Positions 50,306 to 58,900 of a DNA stretch of 64,000 nucleotides are shown one piece after another. Both the position numbers and the translations under genes were made by a program. The DNA is taken from positions 1 through 64,000 of the forward strand of contig NZ_LQXQ01000004.1 in NCBI RefSeq assembly GCF_003268395.1. The letters run 5' to 3'. Below the pieces are notes generated by a model, which saw only the letters and a program-made list of their open reading frames with translations, was not told the DNA's origin and ran no database searches. Positions within the stretch are counted from its first letter, which is position 1; each line of letters opens with the position of its first letter. This stretch comes from Acinetobacter sp. CFCC 10889 (lineage in GTDB: Bacteria > Pseudomonadota > Gammaproteobacteria > Pseudomonadales > Moraxellaceae).

Positions 50306-50495
50306 TTTCAATTCTTAAAAATAAAAGTTTATGAAAGTTGTACAGCAAAAATGGTCAAGAAAAGTATGGGGTCGTGAAAGTGATTTCACAGTGCTAAAGG
50401 CTTCAATATAACTGAAAAAATAAGCTTGGAAAATTGTATTTTAGTTTTCAACATGGATGGTGAATGTATGCAAATATTCACCATCCTGAGCATTT

Positions 50496-51195
50496 TTATT
50501 TTAAAATTTTTTCTAATTCTTCTGCACTACGAATACCTGAGATTCGTGTACCATCTTTTAAGAAAAAGGTTGGTGTACCATCAATTTCAAGCTGTTTACC
50601 TAAGTCTGCAATTTGGGTGATTGGTGTGCTACATGCTTTACTATTTGTCGGTTGTTTTTTCTCAAGTGTATAGTCAAGCCATGTTTGATATGGATTTTTT
50701 GAACACCAAATTTGGTTGGAAATATTGACTGCATTTGGATGCAAAGATGGAATTGGATATAAGAATAAATACACCGTCAAGTTGTCAATTTTTTGCAATT
50801 CATGCTCAAGTTTTTGACAATATGGACAATCAGGATCACTAAATAAATAGATCACACGTTCGCCTTTACCTTTGATTTTTTTAATGGCTTGGTTAAGCGG
50901 AAGTTTTGCAATGTCTATTTTACTTAAAGTTTGCATACTTTCTTCAGTTAAGTTTTTTTGTTCTTTTAAATCAATTAAATTACCAACAAAAAAAGTATTT
51001 GGCTTCATCAGTCGTATAAACAATACGCCCGCCCATATAGACTTCATAAACATCTTTGACAGGTGAAGTTCGAACAGATTTGACAGGGATATCAGGAAAA
51101 TTTTGCTTAAGATTTTTTTCAACAGTTTGAATATCTGCATGACTTGCAGTCATGGTAAAAAGACTCAAAGTGAGGGCAGTGAACCAGATTTTCAT
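50496..51195 (-). pseudogene. dsbC: Thiol:disulfide isomerase DsbC-like, frameshifted
   Basis: DsbC reshuffles wrong disulfides in the periplasm and is kept reduced by DsbD. The N-terminal part is a signal peptide (KIWFTALTLSLFTMTASHA) plus the dimerisation domain. It stops after DEAKYFF, while the catalytic part is in another frame, starting FFVGNLIDLKEQKNLTEE, with active site SDPDCPYCQKLE near residue 124 and a cis-Pro loop DGTPTFFLKDG. Removing one base from a run of seven A at 50988-50994 joins the two into about 232 residues, the normal length. Frame break by insertion in a homopolymer, so a sequencing error is possible. Confidence 0.85.
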
Positions 51196-51286
51196 GGATG
51201 GACTCAAAAAATATTTGCGTTATCTTGGCGCAATGATTTAAAAAAATATAGATCATTCCTGTAATAAAACACACGTAAATTTTGCA

Positions 51287-51622
51287 TTAATCCATTGTAT
51301 TTTTAGCCAAATAGGGTGGTACAACATCCTGCAAAAGTGCGATCAGTTCTTCATCCATGTAGTGATAATCATCAGGGATATCAAGCACGATGACTTTTTT
51401 ATGTTGCAATTGTTTCGAGAACTTTTCTTTGATATTTTGTTTGTGTTTTTGTTCCATCACAAAAATAAGATCCGCCCATGCGACATCTTTGCTCGAAATG
51501 GTATGTTTGGCATGGCGACTCGTGCCTGCGGAACGAGTGCGAATGCCATAGTCCACTGCAAAGACTCGCTCAGCAGTGGGACTACGCCATTGGTTACGGC
51601 TACAAATAAAAAGACAATTCAA
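51287..51622 (-). CDS. Low-molecular-weight protein tyrosine phosphatase-like
   Basis: A short phosphatase of 111 residues if started at the TTG at 51622, whose bases overlap the upstream stop (TTGA). The P-loop CSRNQWRS (CX5R; Cys7, Arg13 in that numbering) is intact near the N-terminus; the general-acid loop appears as VLDIPDDYHYMDEEL. It belongs to the short family starting NCLFICSRNQWRSPTAE. Substrate unknown. TTG at 51637 is another possible start. Downstream of, and coupled to, the small gene at 51619-51909. Confidence 0.75.
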   Translation of the reverse strand: MNCLFICSRNQWRSPTAERVFAVDYGIRTRSAGTSRHAKHTISSKDVAWADLIFVMEQKHKQNIKEKFSKQLQHKKVIVLDIPDDYHYMDEELIALLQDVVPPYLAKNTMD

Positions 51623-51909
51623 TCCGATGTATTCCAAAAGTCTTGTTGGGCATTTAGGCGTTGTTGATGTACAGAAATACGTGGAAACTCAATACCTAAC
51701 TGTTTGGAGCGTGCACGTTTTTGTGATCGGTTCCAAAGCATTTTCCAATCTTTTTCATATTTCCAATAGTTTGGGCTATGACAACAATCACGTCCGCGAT
51801 GTAAATAATTGGTTTTACGCCGCCAAGCACGGTTGCGTTTTGGGTTGTGTGTTTCGTCAGGGTGTTGTTGGGTTTCAGTTTGATCTAAAGATAAATTGTG
51901 AGTATTCAT
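51619..51909 (-). CDS. Small His/Arg/Trp-rich hypothetical protein
   Basis: 96 residues, very basic, rich in His, Arg, Trp and Asn: HNPKRNRAWRRKTNYLHRGR, DCCHSPNYWKYEKDWKMLWN. I do not recognise a family, but the unusual composition and the TTGA overlap with the phosphatase suggest a real, coupled gene rather than chance. On the plus strand a longer open frame also spans this stretch and is the main alternative. Confidence 0.55.
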   Translation of the reverse strand: MNTHNLSLDQTETQQHPDETHNPKRNRAWRRKTNYLHRGRDCCHSPNYWKYEKDWKMLWNRSQKRARSKQLGIEFPRISVHQQRLNAQQDFWNTSD

Positions 51910-52096
51910 TATTTTAAACTCATGAGTTGATCGGGTTCAGCAGCCGCGATAACACATGATGTGGCGATTTTATCGGCATCACTTACATTAGGCAAGATGT
52001 AAATAGATGGATGAGCATTTTTATTGTATTTAAAGTTAGGTTTTTATGGTGAAGTTTGTTTAAATTCACCCATTCAAGAGAACTGTAGAGTAGCGC

Positions 52097-52342
52097 ATGT
52101 TTATTAAAGGCATTCGACGTAATTATGACAAAGTTGCAGCAGATGACAGCATTGCCGATGAAGATAAAATTGATGCTTTATTGATGAAATTGGGTGCTGA
52201 TTTTTTAGTCAGTAAAGAAGATCGGGTTTATATTTTTCAAAAGGGTGATCTGACCGCTAAGTTTGATGCCAAGCATGCTCGTGCTTATCATTTTAAAGAC
52301 TATTTATGTAAAGATATGAATAAGTTATTTCATGGGTTTTGA
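52097..52342 (+). CDS. Small conserved hypothetical protein
   Basis: 81 residues: MFIKGIRRNYDKVAADDSIA, then EDKIDALLMKLGADFLVSKEDRVYIF and DAKHARAYHFKDYLC. Acidic to neutral, helical plus beta. No family recognised. Monocistronic, between the phosphatase region and the dehydrogenase gene. Confidence 0.6.
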   Translation: MFIKGIRRNYDKVAADDSIADEDKIDALLMKLGADFLVSKEDRVYIFQKGDLTAKFDAKHARAYHFKDYLCKDMNKLFHGF

Positions 52343-52508
52343 TGTTTAACTTGTTTTAGATCTCAGTTAAATTGGGCTGTATCTTGTATTGTTTTTATTC
52401 AATGCATAGATCAGCCTTTTTTCATTTATGCCATTTGTCTATACTGAGATAAAGCAAATGACTTTTCATAAAAATGATTGAACAAGATGAAGCTGGGTGG
52501 ATCTAAAA

Positions 52509-53693
52509 ATGATAAGAAGACTCTCAATCTTATTGCTAAGTTTATTCTGTTCAGTGACGATATTTGCTGAACAACCAAAACTTGTTCCTCATCCCATTAG
52601 CTTAAAAAATAGCAAGCATTTCTCTTTAAATCTTCCTTCCAATTATGAAATTATTCCTGCGGCAGAGGGCTTTAAACGTGTTCGATTTTTTGCCAAAGCG
52701 CCTGATGGCAGAATGTTTGTCACCGATATGCATGATTTGAGTGACAACCAAAAAGGCACGATTTATATTTTGGATGACTGGAATATTGAAACAGGAAAAT
52801 TTGGCAAAATCACTCCCTATATGACAGGTTTGAAAAATCCAAATTCTGTGCAGTTTTATACCGATACCACAGGTCAAGATTGGTTATATCTCGCTGAAAC
52901 ACATCAATTGACTCGACGAAAATTTACCCAAGGTGAGATAAAACCAACAGCGAAAGCCGAAGTCTTAGCGACTTTCCCTGATTATGGTTTAAGTTATAAG
53001 TATGGCGGATGGCATCTCACACGTACCATTGCTGTGGGTGGAAATGGGAAAATTTATGTGTCAGTCGGTTCGAGTTGTAATGCTTGCATTGAAAAAGAAA
53101 AAGTCCGAGCAAGTGTTTTAGAAATGAATCCTGATGGTTCAGAACAACGAATTTATGCACAAGGTTTGCGTAATGCTGTTGGTTTAAAATGGATTGGCAA
53201 GTTTTTATTTGCAACCAATCAAGGTGCAGATCATTTAGGTAAAAGTAAGCCTGATGAAACTTTTTATGCGCTCAAGCGAGATGCTGATTATGGTTGGCCA
53301 TCGTGTTATTCATCCAATGGAAAAATTTTTGCAGATCCTAAGTTTAAACGCGTATCAGGCTGTAAAAATGTGCCATCACCTTATGCTTATTTCCCGTCAC
53401 ATTCGTCTGCTTTAGGTTTTGATTATTTTGATCAGGGTAGTACAGACAAGACGATTCAGAATTCTTTTTTAGTGGCTTTACATGGTTCAACGGATGAGAA
53501 AGTTGGTCATGGTTATAAAATTGCGATTATGCGTAAAGGTCAAAAGTTTGAAACTTTTATAGATGGGTTTTTAGTGGGTAAAACAGTGAATGGGCGACCT
53601 GTAGATATTTATCGGATTGATGGAAATTCATTTTATTTTTCGGATGATCGAGCAGGTGTGGTTTATTATGTGAGGTTGAGAGATAAGTTTTAA
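52509..53693 (+). CDS. Secreted PQQ-type sugar dehydrogenase-like protein (sorbosone dehydrogenase type)
   Basis: 394 residues from the ATG at 52509. Signal peptide RLSILLLSLFCSVTIFA. The rest fits a six-bladed beta-propeller of the soluble PQQ dehydrogenase/sorbosone dehydrogenase type: PDGRMFVTDMHD near residue 65, GLKNPNSVQFYT, GKIYVSVGSSCNAC near 180, RNAVGLKW near 220, and PSHSSALGFDYF near 295. The substrate and whether PQQ is bound are not shown. GGTGGA lies about 8 nt upstream of the ATG. Confidence 0.75.
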   Translation: MIRRLSILLLSLFCSVTIFAEQPKLVPHPISLKNSKHFSLNLPSNYEIIPAAEGFKRVRFFAKAPDGRMFVTDMHDLSDNQKGTIYILDDWNIETGKFGKITPYMTGLKNPNSVQFYTDTTGQDWLYLAETHQLTRRKFTQGEIKPTAKAEVLATFPDYGLSYKYGGWHLTRTIAVGGNGKIYVSVGSSCNACIEKEKVRASVLEMNPDGSEQRIYAQGLRNAVGLKWIGKFLFATNQGADHLGKSKPDETFYALKRDADYGWPSCYSSNGKIFADPKFKRVSGCKNVPSPYAYFPSHSSALGFDYFDQGSTDKTIQNSFLVALHGSTDEKVGHGYKIAIMRKGQKFETFIDGFLVGKTVNGRPVDIYRIDGNSFYFSDDRAGVVYYVRLRDKF

Positions 53694-53771
53694 ACTTCTT
53701 TTGGGTTGATATATCTCATCGAATTTGAATCGAAAAGAAACATGATGAATGGATTATAGATAAGTAATTAA

Positions 53772-53875
53772 TAGACCTTTTGCATTGGTCAAAAATTAAG
53801 CAGATGTAACCTTTGATTTATAAGGCATTGTGTAAATCAAAAATAACTAAAAATCCTACTTACGCAAGAGGTCTA
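53772..53875. mobile_element. MITE-like element with 12-bp terminal inverted repeats
   Basis: TAGACCTTTTGC at 53772-53783 and GCAAGAGGTCTA at 53864-53875 are inverted repeats matching at 11 of 12 positions, enclosing about 80 bases with no gene. TA at both outer ends looks like the target duplication of IS5-like elements. The stop codon of the gene at 53860-54483 lies inside the right arm. No parent insertion sequence is visible here. Confidence 0.5.
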
Positions 53876-54483
53876 TGGAATAGCGTGTAAAAATCGGAAT
53901 TTTTTATGAATTGATATGCGGCATGTACACCTTGGGAATGATAAATCTTTGCCAGCAATAGTTTTTGTTCTTGCTCAATATTATTTAAATTATCATAGGA
54001 AAGTTTTCGAATAGATTTTTTAGATTTAATGGGGATTAAATTTTGTTTTAATTTCTTAAAACATATTTCGGCTTCCTTAGAAAAATGCTCTGTTTTATAT
54101 TGGGGATGAATTTCAGATAGGGCAAGATATAATAACCACTGATTGATTTTAGGCGTATGTTGTATAGCATTAAGAAGAAGACTTTCATATTTAGAATCAG
54201 ACTCTAAAAAACATAAAAAAGCACCAATAATCTTTCCTTGCCATACAGGATTTGACATTAAATCAGCAATAACATCTTGATCTATTATGCTAAGGCATTG
54301 GTGTAAGCGATAATAAAAATCAAGAGGTTCATATTTTATTATGGGATAAGCAGATAAAACATGACTTAATGCATCTGCACGTTCAATTTGATGTGATAAA
54401 AATGAAATAGCTGTTTGTTGGCGCGCTAGAGTTAAATAGGGTAATTCGAATAGAAAATACAGATCAGCAGGTGCACATTTCAT
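53860..54483 (-). CDS. Hypothetical protein whose 3' end lies in a MITE-like element
   Basis: 207 residues from the ATG at 54483, with AAAGGGAT 5-6 nt upstream. Helical: CAPADLYFLFELPYLTLARQ, then QWLLYLALSEIHPQYKTEHF and a charged C-terminal half. No family recognised. Its last codons, RPLA plus TAA, are written by the terminal repeat of the element at 53772-53875, so the original C-terminus was probably replaced by insertion. The ygfZ gene is upstream on the same strand with a terminator between. Confidence 0.55.
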   Translation of the reverse strand: MKCAPADLYFLFELPYLTLARQQTAISFLSHQIERADALSHVLSAYPIIKYEPLDFYYRLHQCLSIIDQDVIADLMSNPVWQGKIIGAFLCFLESDSKYESLLLNAIQHTPKINQWLLYLALSEIHPQYKTEHFSKEAEICFKKLKQNLIPIKSKKSIRKLSYDNLNNIEQEQKLLLAKIYHSQGVHAAYQFIKNSDFYTLFHRPLA

Positions 54484-54507
54484 TATAATCCCTTTCATAT
54501 AAAAGAA

Positions 54508-54535
54508 GACCGCATTTATAAAAATACGGTCTTTC
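54508..54535 (-). terminator. Terminator of ygfZ
   Basis: AAGACCGCATTT pairs with AAATACGGTCTT with one C-A mismatch around ATAA; T-rich on the minus strand. It follows the ygfZ stop. Confidence 0.75.
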
Positions 54536-54540
54536 TGTTA

Positions 54541-55263
54541 TTAAACCTGTCTAGCCACATCACCACTCAAACTTTCAGGCAAGTCTAAGACAGTCACTTC
54601 AAGTTCAGTCAAAGCCTCAGGACGAGCAACGACTAGGGCAACATAGCCATTTTCAAAAGTAGTGCTATTCACCACTTGAACGCCTTTATTGAGTTGTTCA
54701 CCTTGTGCAGGGACAGTGCCCGTGCCTTGAATGGCATGCAACCACGCTTTCGGTTTAGCCTTAAACCAAAGACGAGCAATCACTTCCTGACCCAAGTAAC
54801 AACCCTTGTCATAATTCACAGCACCACGTTGATGGAAACGTAACTCTTGTGGTTGGAATAAACCTTCAATCGCTTGATTAATATAAGCTTGACCATTTTG
54901 AATCGAAGAAACTTCCCAAGCAGAAATATCAGTTTCACTGTCAGAAAAGTCAGTTGTCGTGCCATTTACAGTTGGAAAAACTGCGCCAATTTGCTCAAGT
55001 TTCATCTTGGAAAATGCACCATATTTTTTAATATGTTTAGCAAATTCTTCCGCTTGATCTTGTGTGGTCACGATTTCAAATTCTTCAGGATTACGTTTTT
55101 TTAACCATAAACCAAAATGAATACGACCTTTTAAATCACAAATTGCAGTGTATTGCGATACATTTTCAGCCAAAGCTTCTGTATTTACAGTCACTTGTCC
55201 TTGCAAGAATTTTTGTGCATCAACACCGATTAACGTGAAAGAGGAGAACGCTAAATTGCTCAT
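54541..55263 (-). CDS. ygfZ: tRNA-modifying/folate-binding protein YgfZ
   Basis: 240 residues from the ATG at 55263 (55278 is a possible earlier start). YgfZ binds tetrahydrofolate and supports Fe-S cluster enzymes such as MiaB. The signature KGCYLGQEVIARLWFKAK, with the conserved Cys, is near residue 158-175; DLKGRIHFGLWLKK near 45 is the GcvT-like part. Its neighbour acnD encodes a [4Fe-4S] enzyme, divergently transcribed. No clear ribosome site at either start. Confidence 0.88.
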   Translation of the reverse strand: MSNLAFSSFTLIGVDAQKFLQGQVTVNTEALAENVSQYTAICDLKGRIHFGLWLKKRNPEEFEIVTTQDQAEEFAKHIKKYGAFSKMKLEQIGAVFPTVNGTTTDFSDSETDISAWEVSSIQNGQAYINQAIEGLFQPQELRFHQRGAVNYDKGCYLGQEVIARLWFKAKPKAWLHAIQGTGTVPAQGEQLNKGVQVVNSTTFENGYVALVVARPEALTELEVTVLDLPESLSGDVARQV

Positions 55264-55499
55264 GAAATATTCATCCAATTTAAATCTAATACTAAAGAAT
55301 TAGCCTTATTTTCCGCTATTTTTATAAAAAATGCACATTTAAGAAAAATAATTCGAGCAAGTTGTTACTAAATATTTCTAAAACCCCTGTTTTTATATCT
55401 AAGCTTATGAAATATAAACGATTTGGGAAATGGGTTTTCGGCAGTGTACTATTCGAATATCAGACACGCAGTACAAAATGATGCAAGAGGCACAATTCA

Positions 55500-58118
55500 A
55501 TGAATAACAATTACCGCAAACCACTGCAAGGTACCCAGCTCGAATACTTCGATGTGCGTCAAGCCGTTGAAGACATCCAGCCAGGCGCATACGCGAAACT
55601 TCCATACACTTCAAAAGTATTGGCTGAACAGTTAGTCCGTCGCTGTGACCCAGCCATTCTCGAACAATCTTTAAAAGAACTGATTAACCGTAAACAAGAC
55701 CATGATTTCCCTTGGTATCCTGCACGTGTGGTGTGCCATGACATTCTCGGGCAAACTGCATTGGTTGACCTTGCAGGTCTGCGTGATGCGATTGCGGATC
55801 AAGGTGGCGACCCTTCAAAAGTAAACCCAGTTGTACCGACTCAGTTGATCGTAGATCACTCTTTGGCAGTGGAATACGGTGGTTTTGATCCAGATGCATT
55901 TGAGAAAAACCGTGCTGTGGAAGACCGTCGTAATGAAGACCGTTTCCACTTCATCGAATGGACAAAAACTGCGTTTGAAAATGTCGATGTCATTCCTGCT
56001 GGTAACGGCATCATGCACCAAATCAACTTGGAGAAAATGTCGCCAGTGGTTCAAAACCGCGAAGGTATCGCATTCCCAGACACTTGTGTAGGTACAGATT
56101 CTCATACACCACATACTGATGCACTTGGCGTGATCTCAATTGGTGTCGGTGGTTTGGAAGCTGAAAACGTGATGTTGGGTCGTGCATCTTGGATGCGTCT
56201 TCCAGACATTATCGGTGTAGAGTTTGTGGGTCAGCGTCAAGCGGGCATTACTGCAACGGACATCGTATTGGCATTGACAGAATTCTTGCGTAAAGAACGT
56301 GTGGTGGGTGCATATTTAGAATTCTTTGGTGAAGGTGCAGACAGCATGTCAGTGGGTGATCGTGCCACGATTTCCAACATGACCCCAGAATATGGCGCAA
56401 CTGCGGCAATGTTCTATATTGACCAAAACACCATTGATTATTTAACACTGACAGGTCGTGAAGCAGATCAGGTTAAACTTGTTGAAACTTATGCCAAAGA
56501 AATTGGTCTTTGGGCATCGGATATGAAACAAGCGGAATATCCACGTGTTTTACGTTTCGATTTATCGCAAGTAACCCGTAACATCGCAGGACCATCAAAC
56601 CCACATGCACGTGTATCTACAGCTGACTTAAAAGCTAAAGGCATTGCAGGTAACTTAGAAGCTGCTCGCGCGCAAGAAGCTGAAGGTTTAATGCCAGATG
56701 GCGCGGTGATTATTGCGGCAATTACATCTTGTACCAATACATCAAACCCACGTAATACTGTTGCAGCAGGCTTACTGGCACGTAAGGCAAATGAACTTGG
56801 TTTAGTGCGTAAACCTTGGGTGAAATCATCTTTTGCACCAGGTTCTAAAGCTGCTGCTTTGTATCTTGAAGAAGCAGGCGTGTTGGGTGATCTTGAGAAG
56901 CTTGGTTTCGGTATTGTGGCGTATGCATGTACGACTTGTAACGGTATGTCAGGTGCGCTTGATCCTGTGATTCAGCAGGAAATTATTGACCGTGACTTGT
57001 ACGCAACTGCAGTACTTTCAGGTAACCGTAACTTCGATGGTCGTATCCATCCTTATGCAAAACAAGCATTCTTAGCATCTCCTCCATTGGTCGTGGCGTA
57101 TGCAATTGCGGGTACGATTCGTTTTGACATCGAAACAGATTCTTTAGGCAATGACAAAGACGGTAATCCAATTTACTTAAAAGACATCTGGCCATCGGAT
57201 GAAGAAATTGATGCACTGGTAAAAGTTGCTGTTAAACCTGAGCAGTTTAAGAAAGTGTATATCCCAATGTTTGATTTGGGTGAGCGTGTACAAGCTGCGA
57301 GTCCACTATATGATTGGCGTCCACAAAGTACCTATATCCGTCGTCCGCCGTATTGGGAAGGTGCTTTGGCTGCGCCACGTACTTTGGCAAATATGCGTCC
57401 GCTTGCGATTCTTCCTGACAATATTACAACGGATCACTTGTCACCATCGAATGCAATCTTGATGGATTCAGCAGCAGGTGAATATCTGCATAAAATGGGC
57501 GTACCTGAGGAAGACTTTAACTCATACGCAACGCACCGTGGAGACCATTTAACTGCGCAACGTGCGACATTTGCCAACCCGAAACTGTTTAATGAAATGG
57601 TGGTTCGCTCTGACGGTACGATCAAGCAAGGTTCGAAAGCACGTGTTGAGCCTGAGGGCGAAGTAATGCGTATGTGGGAAGCAATCGAAACGTATATGAA
57701 TCGTAAGCAACCGCTGATCATTATTGCAGGTAAGGATTATGGTCAGGGTTCTAGCCGTGACTGGGCTGCAAAAGGTGTGCGTCTTGCAGGTGTTGAGGTG
57801 ATTGTTGCGGAAGGTTTTGAGCGTATTCACCGTACTAACCTTGTAGGTATGGGCGTGTTACCGCTTGAGTTTAAAGCGGGTACTGACCGTAAGACGCTGA
57901 AGCTTGATGGTACTGAGTTGTATAGCGTGATTGGTAATATTGCACCGCGTTCTGATCTGACTTTGGTGATCGAGCGTTCTACGACTGATGGTAAGAATGA
58001 GATCGTGAAAGTGCCTGTAACTTGTCGTTTAGATACTGAAGAAGAAGTCCATGTGTATGAAGCGGGTGGTGTGTTGCAACGCTTTGCACAGGATTTCTTG
58101 GAAGGGAATGTGGCTTAA
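55500..58118 (+). CDS. acnD: Fe-S-dependent 2-methylisocitrate dehydratase AcnD
   Basis: 872 residues. AcnD dehydrates 2-methylcitrate in the methylcitrate cycle of propionate breakdown, with PrpF as partner. It is the AcnD type rather than AcnA: GDPSKVNPVVPTQLIVDHSLAVEYGGFD and the N-terminal KPLQGTQLEYFDVRQAVEDIQPGAYAKLPYTSKVLAE are AcnD-specific. Cluster cysteines are in SCTNTSNP near 410 and ACTTCNGMSG near 477. No prpB, prpC or prpF lies beside it, so the usual operon is split here. AAGAGG is 9 nt before the ATG. Its 3' end is partly repeated at 58811-58870. Confidence 0.93.
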   Translation: MNNNYRKPLQGTQLEYFDVRQAVEDIQPGAYAKLPYTSKVLAEQLVRRCDPAILEQSLKELINRKQDHDFPWYPARVVCHDILGQTALVDLAGLRDAIADQGGDPSKVNPVVPTQLIVDHSLAVEYGGFDPDAFEKNRAVEDRRNEDRFHFIEWTKTAFENVDVIPAGNGIMHQINLEKMSPVVQNREGIAFPDTCVGTDSHTPHTDALGVISIGVGGLEAENVMLGRASWMRLPDIIGVEFVGQRQAGITATDIVLALTEFLRKERVVGAYLEFFGEGADSMSVGDRATISNMTPEYGATAAMFYIDQNTIDYLTLTGREADQVKLVETYAKEIGLWASDMKQAEYPRVLRFDLSQVTRNIAGPSNPHARVSTADLKAKGIAGNLEAARAQEAEGLMPDGAVIIAAITSCTNTSNPRNTVAAGLLARKANELGLVRKPWVKSSFAPGSKAAALYLEEAGVLGDLEKLGFGIVAYACTTCNGMSGALDPVIQQEIIDRDLYATAVLSGNRNFDGRIHPYAKQAFLASPPLVVAYAIAGTIRFDIETDSLGNDKDGNPIYLKDIWPSDEEIDALVKVAVKPEQFKKVYIPMFDLGERVQAASPLYDWRPQSTYIRRPPYWEGALAAPRTLANMRPLAILPDNITTDHLSPSNAILMDSAAGEYLHKMGVPEEDFNSYATHRGDHLTAQRATFANPKLFNEMVVRSDGTIKQGSKARVEPEGEVMRMWEAIETYMNRKQPLIIIAGKDYGQGSSRDWAAKGVRLAGVEVIVAEGFERIHRTNLVGMGVLPLEFKAGTDRKTLKLDGTELYSVIGNIAPRSDLTLVIERSTTDGKNEIVKVPVTCRLDTEEEVHVYEAGGVLQRFAQDFLEGNVA

Positions 58119-58119
58119 G
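58061..58119 (+). repeat. Tail of acnD, copy A (intact)
   Basis: The last 58 coding bases plus 1 base; 47 of 59 positions match the decayed copy at 58811-58870. It carries the true acnD stop. Confidence 0.8.
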
Positions 58120-58120
58120 T

Positions 58121-58192
58121 AATCCACCCCAACCCTCCTTTTAAAAAAGGAGGGAGTTCCCCTCTTTCAAAAGAGGGGTTAGGGGAGATTAA
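58121..58192. repeat. REP-like palindromic element
   Basis: Two nested stem-loops, CCTCCTTTT/AAAAGGAGG and CCCCTCTTT/AAAGAGGGG, sit inside an outer pair CCCCAACCC with GGGTTAGGGG. This is the form of dispersed intergenic palindromes common in gammaproteobacteria. It interrupts the post-acnD sequence and is missing from the downstream copy, so it inserted after the duplication. Confidence 0.75.
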
Positions 58193-58210
58193 AGCAATTG
58201 ATTTTGTTAT

Positions 58211-58241
58211 AAAAAGACCCTACATTTATGTGGGGTTTTTT
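58211..58241 (+). terminator. Terminator of acnD, copy A
   Basis: AAAGACCCTACA and TGTGGGGTTTTTTT pair across TTTA, with a long T-run. The same sequence recurs at 58901-58931. Confidence 0.8.
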
Positions 58242-58258
58242 TACTGAGGATAAATAAA

Positions 58259-58810
58259 GTGAATAAAAATGCTATAAATGGGGATTTCAATTTTTTATCT
58301 TCATTGTTTGAAAAGTTTTTTAAACAAAAATATATTAAAGACCGCTTATTATTAATTGAAGACAAAGAAATAACGGGTTGGGAAATCTGGTTACAGATTG
58401 AATTGGCATTTTTTTTAGATGATCAAAATAATGTAATGGAGTGGCTAAGAGAAGTTCCTTGTTCTATGGATAAAAGAATTGAAAAATTAAAATTACAAGG
58501 CATCATTGATTTTTGGCTAAGAGAAAGAAATAAATCTACAGAAACGATGATTGCGATTGAATTAAAACAACATAAAGATGCAAAACAATGTATTAAAGAA
58601 ATGATGAAAGATATAAATAAGTTTAATTCTTTAAAGCCAAGCGAACATAGTTATATTAGAAGTTTTTGGTGTGTTGGTGTACATAGAACAATACAAGAAG
58701 GTACTTGCCTGACATATATTAATGAAAATAAGCAAGGTTACACCTTTGATCAAAATCATCTTTTAAGTCAAGAAATTAAAGGAACAAACTTTAGTTTTAC
58801 TATTTTGTAA
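58259..58810 (+). CDS. Putative PD-(D/E)XK nuclease-like protein
   Basis: 183 residues from a GTG start, with GAGG 9 nt upstream. The order of residues fits a PD-(D/E)XK nuclease: E48 in WLQIELAFFL, D84 in GIIDFWL, and E101-x-K103 in IAIELKQ, followed by a helix QCIKEMMKDINKF. The spacing of D to ExK is usual for this fold. I have not confirmed it by structure prediction. The gene is AT-rich and is placed between two copies of the acnD 3' end, so it looks like acquired cargo. Substrate unknown; defence or immunity are possible roles. Confidence 0.55.
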   Translation: MNKNAINGDFNFLSSLFEKFFKQKYIKDRLLLIEDKEITGWEIWLQIELAFFLDDQNNVMEWLREVPCSMDKRIEKLKLQGIIDFWLRERNKSTETMIAIELKQHKDAKQCIKEMMKDINKFNSLKPSEHSYIRSFWCVGVHRTIQEGTCLTYINENKQGYTFDQNHLLSQEIKGTNFSFTIL

Positions 58811-58870
58811 ATGCAGTAGGTATATTACAACGCTTTGTTTAGGATTTTTTGGAAGGGAATGTGGTTTAAG
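58811..58870 (+). repeat. Tail of acnD, copy B (decayed)
   Basis: A non-coding copy of the acnD 3' end, with 12 changes in 59 bases, mainly G-to-A and C-to-T, as in a relic losing function. It is followed by a second copy of the acnD terminator region (58901-58931). Confidence 0.8.
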
Positions 58871-58900
58871 ACTTTAAGCAAACATAATTGATTTTGTTGT

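Noticed and set aside
51576..51917. 113-residue plus-strand frame opposite the phosphatase
   Set aside because: The minus strand has an intact phosphatase P-loop over part of this stretch, and the plus-strand product has no recognisable features.
55815..56114. Several minus-strand frames inside acnD
   Set aside because: They run antisense to a conserved enzyme and reflect its codon use.
58811..58870. A small gene encoding the repeated acnD tail
   Set aside because: The copy has no start and lacks the frame; its changes are of the decay type, so it is a relic repeat, not a gene.
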